In this document: positions 1 to 7,171 of the stretch, in pieces
Position numbering within the stretch: position 1 is the first letter of the stretch
How the letters are laid out: each line of letters opens with the position of its first letter
Source: Cyclostephanos tholiformis
Lineage: Eukaryota; Bacillariophyta; Thalassiosirophyceae; Thalassiosirales; Thalassiosiraceae
Reading direction: 5' to 3'
DNA: 15,581 bases
Assembly: GCA_036939975.1 (NCBI GenBank)
Contig: JALLPB010002022.1
Coordinates: forward strand, 1-15,581
Translations under genes and position numbers: made by a program
Notes under the pieces: generated by a model
The model's database searches: none
The model's input: only the letters and a program-made list of their open reading frames with translations
What the model was told of the DNA's origin: nothing

Positions 1-172
1 GGGTACGTTCCCTGCAACTAAAGTGTTGTCGGACTGTTGGTCTCGACTAATCCTTCTTTTAAAACTTAGTTCTACTAAAGTTTTTTATCACCGCCTGCTC
101 TGCTTGCGGCATGGCCTGTCAATCAAAGGCCGGGGAGGCTGTCAAAGAATCGGTCCCCTTTGAACACTTGCC

Positions 173-1213
173 CTACTTGGCAGGGAGTGCATCGTTGTCA
201 ACGTCCTCATCGTCCTCGAAGACGTTTGTCTCGCGCTTCTTGTGCGCGGTGGTGCCACTGATGTGACTTCTTCTTTGTTTGCTTGGTGAGCAGGGCCATC
301 GCTCCGGCGAAGGTGTCGTCCCTGTTGCTCGAAGTCTCTTTCTTGCTTGCGACGGCATCACGCATTTTTGGGCATATTCGCCTAGCTGTCATTGCCATTG
401 CGGCATCTGCCGCATTCTCCGCCGTTTGCGTTGCGTCCGCCATTTGGCTGATTGTTGCAACTTCCATTTCCGTCGCGTCCGTTGCGTACGTCGCATTTGT
501 GGGCGGCTGGCATTGGCGATCGTGATAGTCGCGATAACTGCCGTTGTCGTCGTTGTTGCAACGATGCGAGCGACTCCCGTTGCATCGTCTGCACTTGCGA
601 AGTTGCTTGCGAGCTGCTTGTTTGCTCGCGACCGAGTTTTGTCCGTCGTTGTGGTTATCGTCATCGTGTTGGCATACGCCTTGTCTCGACGGCGCCACTC
701 GCGGTCGTTGCGACCGACTTTTACGTCGCGTCAACGATCGTCGCGTCGCGCCCTTGGTTTTTTTAACAACGTCGTCGCTTGACGATCGTTGCACTCGCGG
801 CGCTTCTTGCGCTCGTCCGTCGCCATGGGGCGCTTTTCTGCACTCGCCCATCGCCAAGCAGTTGCCTTTTTGAGGGTTGTTGCATTCGACGCGTCCAACT
901 CGGCGGCCATAGCGGCCACGATCGATGGCAATGCAACCCTCGTTGCGACTGCCATCTCACAGTGGCGTCTTTTCAAGCGCGCTCGCACAGCGATTGTTGC
1001 TTGGGCGGCTTTTGTTGCGGGCGCATTGGTCGAACTCGCTACGTCGATCTGTCGACGTTGTCGTTGTCGTCGTTCCTTACGATTGACGTTATCGTTGTCG
1101 TCGCTTGTTGTGATCGACGTTCGTCGTCGTTTTATATATTGTATTTTAGTTTTTTCCGTGTTATCTGTACCTTTAAACTTTTCAGTTTTAATTGTGACAA
1201 TATCTATCACCAT
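173..1213 (-). other. CGT/GTTGCG-rich low-complexity block with doubtful overlapping ORFs
   Basis: This GC-rich stretch is built from imperfect CGT, GTC and GTTGCG-type short units, so several long frames are open on both strands. The best minus-strand candidates are 731-1213 and 207-857, which lie in different frames, and a short acidic tail at 173-361 ending in DNDALPAK. Predicted peptides are Ala/Thr- and Arg/Lys-rich with no domain I recognise. One frame near 207-450 (Ala-rich with repeated AD/AT residues, then Lys-rich) could be the end of a decayed minus-strand gene, but the repetitive DNA explains the openness equally well. I would not annotate a protein without transcript support. Confidence 0.3.
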
Positions 1214-1274
1214 TATATTTTATTATTTCCAACTGCAGTGACGTCCTTGCTGTATTTATTTTTTAAGTAAGCAG
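1130..1274 (+). promoter_or_regulatory. AT-rich promoter-like stretch before a possible 5' leader intron
   Basis: Composition switches abruptly from CGT-rich to AT-rich here. The stretch has a TATATA element near 1131-1137, and the AT-rich block ends in a perfect donor-type CAG/GTAAGT at 1272-1280. Position and content suit a plus-strand promoter or 5' leader for the genes downstream, but no conserved diatom promoter element can be assigned, so this is inference. Confidence 0.2.
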
Positions 1275-1357
1275 GTAAGTTTCCACCCCTTAATTTTTTA
1301 CACACTCCACTTCCCTCACTCATCCCACATAACTTCCCTCACTTCTTGCTACCGCAG
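1275..1357 (+). other. Possible 83-nt leader intron
   Basis: The segment starts with GTAAGT after CAG, is strongly pyrimidine-rich throughout and ends in a pyrimidine tract followed by ACCGCAG. Length fits diatom-type introns, and compares with the 75-nt intron found at 7845-7919. It contains ACTTCCCTCACT twice (1309-1320 and 1332-1343). No coding exon is evident on either side, so it could belong only to an untranslated leader or be chance. Confidence 0.2.
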
Positions 1358-1385
1358 CCACAAAAACGCATTGAGATCCACTCGT

Positions 1386-1560
1386 GGACAACGACAAACG
1401 ACACAACGACGACACTTCTGTCCGACGACGACGAACGACACGACGACAATGACACAACAACGACACTGAACAAAACGACGATGACGACAATGACGACACG
1501 ACGACGACGACGACGACGACACAAAGACGACGACACGACGATGACACTTCTGTCGCCTTG
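1386..1560. repeat. (GAC/ACG)n imperfect trinucleotide satellite
   Basis: The stretch is an imperfect array of ACG/GAC triplets with AAC and ATG interruptions, including a pure run at about 1498-1520. The 12-mer GACACTTCTGTC occurs at 1411-1422 and again at 1543-1554, exactly 132 nt (44 triplets) apart, so a longer segment was probably duplicated or the array expanded between the two copies. Open frames here (poly-Thr/Asp on +, poly-Val/Ser on -) are by-products. Confidence 0.75.
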
Positions 1561-1798
1561 CTGATTACTTACAAGACATCAACGCTATCACGGAATCTAG
1601 AAAAGATGTATGAACAATCTTGCCGTGATTTCTAATCCCGCTAATCTTGGTCGCGTTAAATACCTCTGATTGCTATCACATCAGCGGCATATCGCTTATT
1701 ACTTGGGTTGTCTCTTCGGTGATGAGACTGTCATCGGATACACTGTCTTCCTCCTCGGTTACCAACCCCACCTGATCCATCGCACGATATCATTGTAA
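1561..1798. other. Non-genic spacer with a small hairpin
   Basis: No convincing gene is seen. ATCACGG (about 1588-1594) and CCGTGAT (about 1623-1629) could form a 7-bp stem around a loop of roughly 28 nt. A short plus frame ending at the TAA at 1796-1798 runs through LFGDETVIGYTVFLLGYQ. It may be an eroded upstream piece of the following open frame, but the evidence is weak. Confidence 0.3.
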
Positions 1799-2041
1799 TT
1801 ACAAGAATCGGACCAAATACCGGGCTTCTTGATTGATTTGAATGACACCTATTCCGTCGCATATGACAGTCATCGAAGCAAACTTTTCGTTTCTGGCTTT
1901 TGGGTAACCGGCAATTTTGACGACGGCGACGCTGATCAAATCGGTGCTTATATCAATTTGATTCCGCGGCATAAGGTATTGCCTCCCGTCCCCCCCGGCA
2001 TTTATTATGACCTCGTTCTAAATTACCCCGACGATGAGTGA
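1799..2041 (+). pseudogene. Short open frame lacking ATG, upstream of and overlapping the dioxygenase start
   Basis: The frame is open from 1799 to the TGA at 2039-2041 and encodes about 80 residues of ordinary, non-repetitive composition, including SGFWVTGNFDDGD and YYDLVLNYPDDE. I see no ATG in this frame; the only start-like codon is TTG at 1829. Its stop overlaps the ATG of the next gene in ATGAGTGA. The balanced composition suggests real ancestral coding, perhaps a 5' exon or the N-terminal part of the dioxygenase gene now in another frame, or a separate decayed gene. I do not recognise the family. Splicing or a frameshift could connect it to the next frame, but I cannot pick a convincing junction. 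Confidence 0.35.
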
Positions 2042-3602
2042 GACCTGCATCCTCCCCCCCCCTCTCCCAACACCTCCATCACGGGGTCGGCCTTTACAAA
2101 AAAATTGTTCCGAATGCACTCACAGTCATCGGAAATGCTTTTTTCAGAGTGCGGACCACCCGAAATGCACTCGATGCACCAAGATGCATCTAAACTGTTT
2201 TTTCGCTCCTTCAAGTCAAGGTCAACGAAATGACATCATCCGGAAGAAGTCCCCCCAAGAAGCCCCCCCCCCGTCTCCGGGAAGTATTCTTGTTCGAGTT
2301 GGTCAAAGATCGGATGGTTTTTGGTCGATTATCGAGACCAGCGAACGTGTTCACTACCCCCCCTCGACTCACACTTGTGCCTTGAGGGGGTCTAGCTGCT
2401 GCGCTGATTTCAAGTCACCCACAAATCATCCTTATCTAAGACCTCTCTCGTCCTCTCAAGATGGTAGTTTATCGACGCAAGCCTGGTTCCATGTATATTC
2501 TCACAAGAAATCCAACTGTTCCCGACGCACTCAGTGTGCTGCTGTGGCGTACTCAGCAGATGCTATTCCTAGTTCGGTTCGTCGAAGGAGAATTCGCCGT
2601 GCCAAGAAGAAGCAAGAAAAACAGCAACGCATACTTCACGAAATTGTCCTGCCTACCAATTTCTATCCTACCGTGTCTATAGATGATATCAAACAACAAA
2701 TCATTGTCTTCGATGGAGGTAACTCGGATTGTCCTCCAATCACTCCTCCAAATGGCGTCCGATGGAGACGTCTTCACGTCTCTGATCTATTTATTCACGA
2801 CGATGTACGAGACGATGTTGGTCTCACATTCCCACGTACTAATGGTTGCCTTCCATTTATTCGGCTCCCACGTGCAACCTCTCTTTCAATCATTGGACGT
2901 TGTGGACTTGATAAAATTCACGCGGCTCTAACAGCATGTGAGAATCTTCGCACTCCTCTTCGTCGGAGTGACAAGAAATGTGTTTTCACCGACTTTGGGA
3001 AGACACCCAGGTACGCATGTGTTGGCCCACAGGTTTCCAGGAATAGCCAGAAGGTTCTTGATTATCCGGCATTTATGAATAAACTTCCATTGCAACATTG
3101 GAGGGCATTGCTGTGGCTAATGCGACGGGCGGAAGAGGCCTACAAGGATATTGCAGATCATCAGGTCATAAGTCATATACATCACGCAAAGAAGGCCGTT
3201 CCTTTCAAGACATTCACAACCACTGACCCGCAACAAGCTAGTGCCAAGTTTTTTGGTGGCATTGCTTTTGGAAGTAACGTATTCCTCCGCTGTCATACAG
3301 ATCAAGATTTCACAATGAGTATTTCGCAGGTTTTTTGTAAAGACAAATCTCATTATGGTGTCGACGACGATGTCATCGTTTATTTCTGTTTCCCCACGTT
3401 GGGTGTTTCTGTTCCTCTTCGTCCTGGGGATTATTTATTGTTCAATCCATTGATTCCACATTGTATTTCTTCTCGCTGCAAATATGACGATGACATCATG
3501 TGTGTATCGATGTACTTGAAGACTGCCATCGTTGGAATGAATGATAACTCATTGGAATTAACACCATCGCAAATTAAATTAGCAGATAGGTTTGTTAAAT
3601 AG
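2034..3602 (+). CDS. 2-oxoglutarate/Fe(II) dioxygenase with N-terminal Zn2Cys6-like cluster (TET/JBP-like candidate)
   Basis: This is a 522-residue protein. Residues 25-55 carry C25-x2-C28-x6-C35-x9-C45-x2-C48-x6-C55 with RKC before the loop and P-K-C-T-R-C after it, the spacing of a Zn2Cys6 binuclear cluster, a DNA-binding fold best known from fungi. A basic segment (about 183-198, RRRRIRRAKKK) could be a nuclear signal. The C-terminal third has the double-stranded beta-helix signature of 2OG/Fe(II) oxygenases: H421-T-D423, then LRPGDYLLF, H476 and R481 in PHCISSRC. H421, D423 and H476 would bind iron and R481 could bind 2-oxoglutarate. The order HxD, long insert, RPGD-x-x-x-F-x5-7-H resembles TET/JBP nucleic-acid hydroxylases; other oxygenase families cannot be excluded. 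ATG 2034 is the first in frame after a TAA at 2019. Poly-C runs at about 2052 and 2263 flank the cluster. The gene converges on the transposase, suggesting a shared element. The substrate is unknown. Confidence 0.8.
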   Translation: MSETCILPPPLPTPPSRGRPLQKNCSECTHSHRKCFFQSADHPKCTRCTKMHLNCFFAPSSQGQRNDIIRKKSPQEAPPPSPGSILVRVGQRSDGFWSIIETSERVHYPPSTHTCALRGSSCCADFKSPTNHPYLRPLSSSQDGSLSTQAWFHVYSHKKSNCSRRTQCAAVAYSADAIPSSVRRRRIRRAKKKQEKQQRILHEIVLPTNFYPTVSIDDIKQQIIVFDGGNSDCPPITPPNGVRWRRLHVSDLFIHDDVRDDVGLTFPRTNGCLPFIRLPRATSLSIIGRCGLDKIHAALTACENLRTPLRRSDKKCVFTDFGKTPRYACVGPQVSRNSQKVLDYPAFMNKLPLQHWRALLWLMRRAEEAYKDIADHQVISHIHHAKKAVPFKTFTTTDPQQASAKFFGGIAFGSNVFLRCHTDQDFTMSISQVFCKDKSHYGVDDDVIVYFCFPTLGVSVPLRPGDYLLFNPLIPHCISSRCKYDDDIMCVSMYLKTAIVGMNDNSLELTPSQIKLADRFVK

Positions 3603-3657
3603 AACTAACACTGATTGCTACCCTATTAGTCTATATAAGTTATTTCTTATTTCAGAG
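3603..3657. terminator. 55-bp convergent intergenic spacer
   Basis: The dioxygenase stop (+) and the transposase stop (-) face each other with only 55 bp between them. The spacer is AT-rich (CTATATAAGTTATTTCTTATT), so 3' ends of both transcripts must lie here or overlap the opposite gene. Such tight tail-to-tail packing is what one expects inside a compact mobile element rather than between unrelated host genes. No canonical AATAAA is seen. Confidence 0.45.
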
Positions 3658-6453
3658 TTAGATTTTATCACCAAAGTAACGACTCCAATTTCGTTTTGGT
3701 AGTACGATAATGTATGATAAACTGTCTGATCCATAATCTGGTAATGAGCATAACGGATGAACCAATGAAGATATCGGAACTGAGACAATAGATACTTCAA
3801 CTCTAGATCCAAGTCTTGTTCTCACAAAAAAATTATTCTCAACATCACTCCAATTAAGAGGCTTCTCAGCGCAATGTATCACTGCTTCTGTAACATTGTT
3901 CAATGTAATAAACCCAAGAATCATCGCAGGATAGAAGTTTTCAACTGCATCTCCAGATGAGTTAATTTCCTCAAAGTGTACATAAACCCAGTCGTACCAC
4001 TCATTACCTTGAAACGATGGGTGAGCATATAGTAGTATTTTACACCCATCACAGCTCTTTGTTGTAATTCGTGTGTATCCTTCTAAACGGTACCCATTCT
4101 CGAATTCATTAGAATCCATCAAGTCCAGTTTGCTCAGAATAAACGTGACGAGTAATTTATGCAAGCAATACTTCTTGTCATTTTTTCGAACGCCTTGAAT
4201 ATCGCTGTGCCATTTCACATAGATGCTATCACCATTTCTCATCCCATGTAGAATCTCATTAGTTACAACAAGTGAATACTTACCACAGAAATAGATAGAA
4301 AGATCATCATTTTGGTATTCCCGAGGATTTCGAAGTACATTATGTGTATCCTCCTGACTCATTATGGCCCGTAAGGAATACTGAGTCACCATTACATGGT
4401 AATATTGTTCCGCAGTTTGCACAGCAAACTCTTTTGCTCTTCGTTGAGTTTTTAGACCGGGTGACTTTACAAAAAACTTATGAGCCGCTTCTCCTGGCCC
4501 TCCAAAGAAATTCATAGCACTTCCATATCTTTTCATGTAAACCATAAATTTTGTCATTGCATGCATCTTAGGTATGTTCCAACCATTCGTTCCTTCCTCT
4601 CTTGGAAACAAAATTTGTATCAAACTGAGCACCTTCGCAATCATTTCCCTTGAATTATTTACTTCTTCTTTTCGGTTATTATCATGAAACCACTCTTCCA
4701 TCGATAGATAAAGCTTAATACATTCAAGGAAATTTTTCCAACGTGATGGTGACGGATAACCTAATGCCTTTTGTAGTTTGACACTTCCCTCAACTGTGTG
4801 TGCTATACACAACAATAAAAATAAGTTTCCCTTCCTTTCTGACGCCTGACACTTTGTCCCGTCAATAATGCCATTCCGCATTGCTCCACGTGGAAAATCT
4901 CGCTCACTCTGTCTTTTGATGATCATGTAAATCCTAACATGTAGTTTGTCTATTTCATCTCTAACCTTTCCATAACCAATTTGATTGCACAATGATTCAA
5001 ATATGTACAATATTATACCCTGACCACCGGCATGTAATAATTCGGGTGGTGTCATACCCCATGGCCCACGTTCGATATCTGATAATGGTAGATCCTTTCC
5101 TGTTAGAGCATTCTTGATGTCATATCTTGACATTGATTTTAGTAACGCTAGCCCTTCCTTTACATTTTCTCTCTTAACTCGCTTTGCTTCGCGCATTTCA
5201 GCAATGGTGGTGTATACACAGGAAGGATTTGGATTAGTTAAATCATCGTAGTTACAATGACAATCACGATAAGGACGACAGACTTGTTTCTTGTTCCCTG
5301 GATAATGACCTAGAACTTTGTTATTACCCTCTGTGTCACCAATGAAGAAGTGTATCCACACCTTTATTTTCACCACCCTCCCCATAACAACAGCATAAAA
5401 ACCCCCCTTTCGATGAATCTCCTTGATAGAATCTAGTGCCACAGACAAACATCGATGCTCATCTTGAACTTTGTCCTTAGTTTCTCTTTTATCTGCCTTA
5501 TTCTTTCCATAACTTAGATTTGGAATATACGCAAGTGGCCTCCAGAAGTCTGTTTTATTTCTTGCCGTTTTGTTGAAGCACGTTAGGGTAAATATGAGTG
5601 GAGTTACTGATAATGTTCCGTGGAGGTCTGTGTGACTTTTGTCAGCGAACACAATCAAGGCTATCGGCATATCATTCTCTATTTCATCTGTATTGGTGCA
5701 ATACAGATTCTTTGCTTTTATCCACTCATCGCCTGTATGCACTTCACCGTAGCATTGATTGTCTGGAAATGAGTCATCAACATTTCCAGTGAATACGTCA
5801 TATCCCACTGCAATATTGGAGGCATTCATTGTGAATGGATTTGTAACTAGGTCCAAAATCATTGACTGTGCGTCAAATACTGGGACAGTAACCTCCGTCG
5901 CATCAGTTAACACAACGTTCCGATATTTAGGGCGTAGATGAGTAACATTGTACGCAGATTCATTCGCTTTGATAAATGATTTACGACTCTTCAGTTTGGA
6001 AAACCGGTCAAAGTTTTCGCACCCGATATACTCGTTGAACAAATCAACGATATCATCGTACAATTTGATAGGCGCTTTGTGACTATTGATCAAATTATTC
6101 AGCTTGATTTGTAACTTTGATGCTGCCGTACTTTGTTGTCCTTGACTTTGTTCGTATTCATTAAGGAATTGGTGGGCATTGTCATAATCATCTGAACAGA
6201 GATATGATTCTGCTGGGAAAAATTCATCCATCTCTGAATCATCATCATCGGATACCGAAGGATCACATTGACTACAATCATCGAGGTTACTAGTATGGTG
6301 AATGGATCTGAGCGGATGATACTCTATTTGACTATGACACTCTTTTGCGGATAAAAGATTTCTCCGACAGGATGGTAGGTGAAGTTTGAGACTGCGCTGG
6401 GTCGAAAAGATGCGGTTGCAATTAGGGCATGGGAATGTATTTCTATTTGACAT
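3658..6453 (-). CDS. Plavaka/KDZ-like DDE transposase
   Basis: This intact 931-residue frame starts with a C2HC zinc finger, C9-x2-C12-x12-H25-x3-C29, followed by an acidic linker (66-90). The catalytic region matches the order of Plavaka-type transposases: D271 in VFADKSHTD, D373 in FIGDTEGNN followed by a Cys-rich insert (C392, C398, C400, C412), then MTPPELLHAGG (466-476), then NIPKMHAMTKF and E655 in GGPGEAAHKFF. These give a plausible DD-E triad for cut-and-paste transposition. The C-terminal 200 residues, beta-rich with WYDWVYVHF and SSLVHPLC, form a further domain seen by me only in this kind of protein. Length is usual for the group. No internal stop or frameshift is present, so the copy may be recent. 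It faces the dioxygenase gene tail to tail. The family assignment is from motif order, not a search; a related CMC/Zisupton group is the alternative. Confidence 0.8.
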   Translation of the reverse strand: MSNRNTFPCPNCNRIFSTQRSLKLHLPSCRRNLLSAKECHSQIEYHPLRSIHHTSNLDDCSQCDPSVSDDDDSEMDEFFPAESYLCSDDYDNAHQFLNEYEQSQGQQSTAASKLQIKLNNLINSHKAPIKLYDDIVDLFNEYIGCENFDRFSKLKSRKSFIKANESAYNVTHLRPKYRNVVLTDATEVTVPVFDAQSMILDLVTNPFTMNASNIAVGYDVFTGNVDDSFPDNQCYGEVHTGDEWIKAKNLYCTNTDEIENDMPIALIVFADKSHTDLHGTLSVTPLIFTLTCFNKTARNKTDFWRPLAYIPNLSYGKNKADKRETKDKVQDEHRCLSVALDSIKEIHRKGGFYAVVMGRVVKIKVWIHFFIGDTEGNNKVLGHYPGNKKQVCRPYRDCHCNYDDLTNPNPSCVYTTIAEMREAKRVKRENVKEGLALLKSMSRYDIKNALTGKDLPLSDIERGPWGMTPPELLHAGGQGIILYIFESLCNQIGYGKVRDEIDKLHVRIYMIIKRQSERDFPRGAMRNGIIDGTKCQASERKGNLFLLLCIAHTVEGSVKLQKALGYPSPSRWKNFLECIKLYLSMEEWFHDNNRKEEVNNSREMIAKVLSLIQILFPREEGTNGWNIPKMHAMTKFMVYMKRYGSAMNFFGGPGEAAHKFFVKSPGLKTQRRAKEFAVQTAEQYYHVMVTQYSLRAIMSQEDTHNVLRNPREYQNDDLSIYFCGKYSLVVTNEILHGMRNGDSIYVKWHSDIQGVRKNDKKYCLHKLLVTFILSKLDLMDSNEFENGYRLEGYTRITTKSCDGCKILLYAHPSFQGNEWYDWVYVHFEEINSSGDAVENFYPAMILGFITLNNVTEAVIHCAEKPLNWSDVENNFFVRTRLGSRVEVSIVSVPISSLVHPLCSLPDYGSDSLSYIIVLPKRNWSRYFGDKI

Positions 6454-6635
6454 CTTATCGTTGAATGATATACTGCCAATGACGGAAATTACATGATTTG
6501 GTGGGATGGTGATTATGTTTAACAGAATAAATATGCAGTGTGATGAAAGGTAATGCGTATGAAACTAAAGGCGAGTAGGTATAAAAAGTTTACAGATGCT
6601 TAAATTTGGTTAAAATTTCGATTTACTCTATCCGG

Positions 6636-6924
6636 TACAAGTTAAACAGTACTGAATTTAATAAATTATTAAAGAGAATTACGATCTAGTAGTTTTAGTC
6701 AAAACTAAATTGTATTTAATACATTATAATTTTATAAAGTAAAATTAAACTTTAAAATAATAAAATGAATTCGACAATCTGATACAAGTTAAACAGTACT
6801 AATTTCAATTAATTATTATAGAGAATTACGATCTAGTAATTTTAGTCAAAACTAAATTGTATTTGATACATTATAATTTTATAGAGAAAAATTAAATTTT
6901 AAATTAATAAAATTAATTCGACAA
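6636..6924. repeat. Two-copy 147-bp AT-rich tandem repeat
   Basis: Copy 1 begins with TACAAGTTAAACAGTACT at 6636 and copy 2 with the same 18-mer at 6783. Both contain GAGAATTACGATCTAGTA, TTTTAGTCAAAACTAAATTG and AATTCGACAA (6768-6777 and 6915-6924), all at a constant 147-nt offset. The copies differ by scattered substitutions and small indels, so the duplication is not brand new. It lies just upstream of the transposase start, where subterminal repeats of a DNA transposon could be expected. Confidence 0.9.
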
Positions 6925-6948
6925 AAGAAGAAGTACGGTGTCAACATC

Positions 6949-6988
6949 TCGCTGAAATGGGGGAAGTATCGCTAAAGTGGGGGAAGTT
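6949..6988. repeat. 20-bp tandem pair containing TGGGGGAAGT
   Basis: TCGCTGAAATGGGGGAAGTA is followed immediately by TCGCTAAAGTGGGGGAAGTT, a 20-bp unit repeated once with three differences. The motif AGTGGGGGAAGT is nearly the reverse complement of ACTTCCCTCACT, which occurs twice at 1309-1343 on the other side of the dioxygenase/transposase pair. It may be a transposase-binding subterminal repeat or a promoter element of the gene at 7172. Confidence 0.6.
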
Positions 6989-7171
6989 GAACTTCACAAA
7001 ATAGGATCTTGGCTAATTTAGACAGTAAAATGCATCATTTTGAGAAAATACGTTGCTGTTAGATGAAAGAAAAAACCGTTGCAATAAATTTGAACTGCCA
7101 TTTGGAACTGTGAAAGAACTCAATGCTGCCATAAAAAGCATCACATTAACATAGATTAACATTACACCATC

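Larger units (their letters stand above)
6454..7171. promoter_or_regulatory. AT-rich divergent spacer between transposase and coiled-coil gene
   Basis: This 718-bp gap separates two divergently oriented genes and must hold the 5' leaders and promoters of both. It is strongly AT-rich: in 6661-6780 I count 19 G/C in 120 bases. It contains the 147-bp tandem duplication and the GGGGGAAGT repeat pair listed separately. TATAAAAA at about 6579-6586 and CATAAAAAG near 7131 are possible TATA-type elements, the latter about 40 bp before the ATG at 7172. No ORF of interest is present. Confidence 0.45.

Noticed and set aside
1320..1560. Poly-Val/Ser or poly-Thr/Asp proteins on either strand
   Set aside because: They are direct translations of the (GAC/ACG)n array and carry no independent coding evidence.
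1588..1629. Inverted repeat ATCACGG/CCGTGAT as a transposon terminal repeat
   Set aside because: Both arms lie within 42 bp and no partner was found beyond the transposase, so it is at most a small hairpin.
2031..2041. ATGAGTGA stop-start overlap as bacterial translational coupling
   Set aside because: The window is nuclear eukaryotic (spliceosomal intron, copia elements), so coupling is not expected and the overlap is likely chance.
2145..2152. TTTTTTCAG acceptor-like site inside the dioxygenase
   Set aside because: Using it would remove part of the precisely spaced six-cysteine cluster, and the frame is open without splicing.
3117..3353. Minus-strand ORF inside the dioxygenase gene
   Set aside because: It is a shadow frame of a well-supported gene; it has no motif.
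5598..5941. Plus-strand ORFs inside the transposase gene
   Set aside because: They are shadows of the intact 931-residue frame.
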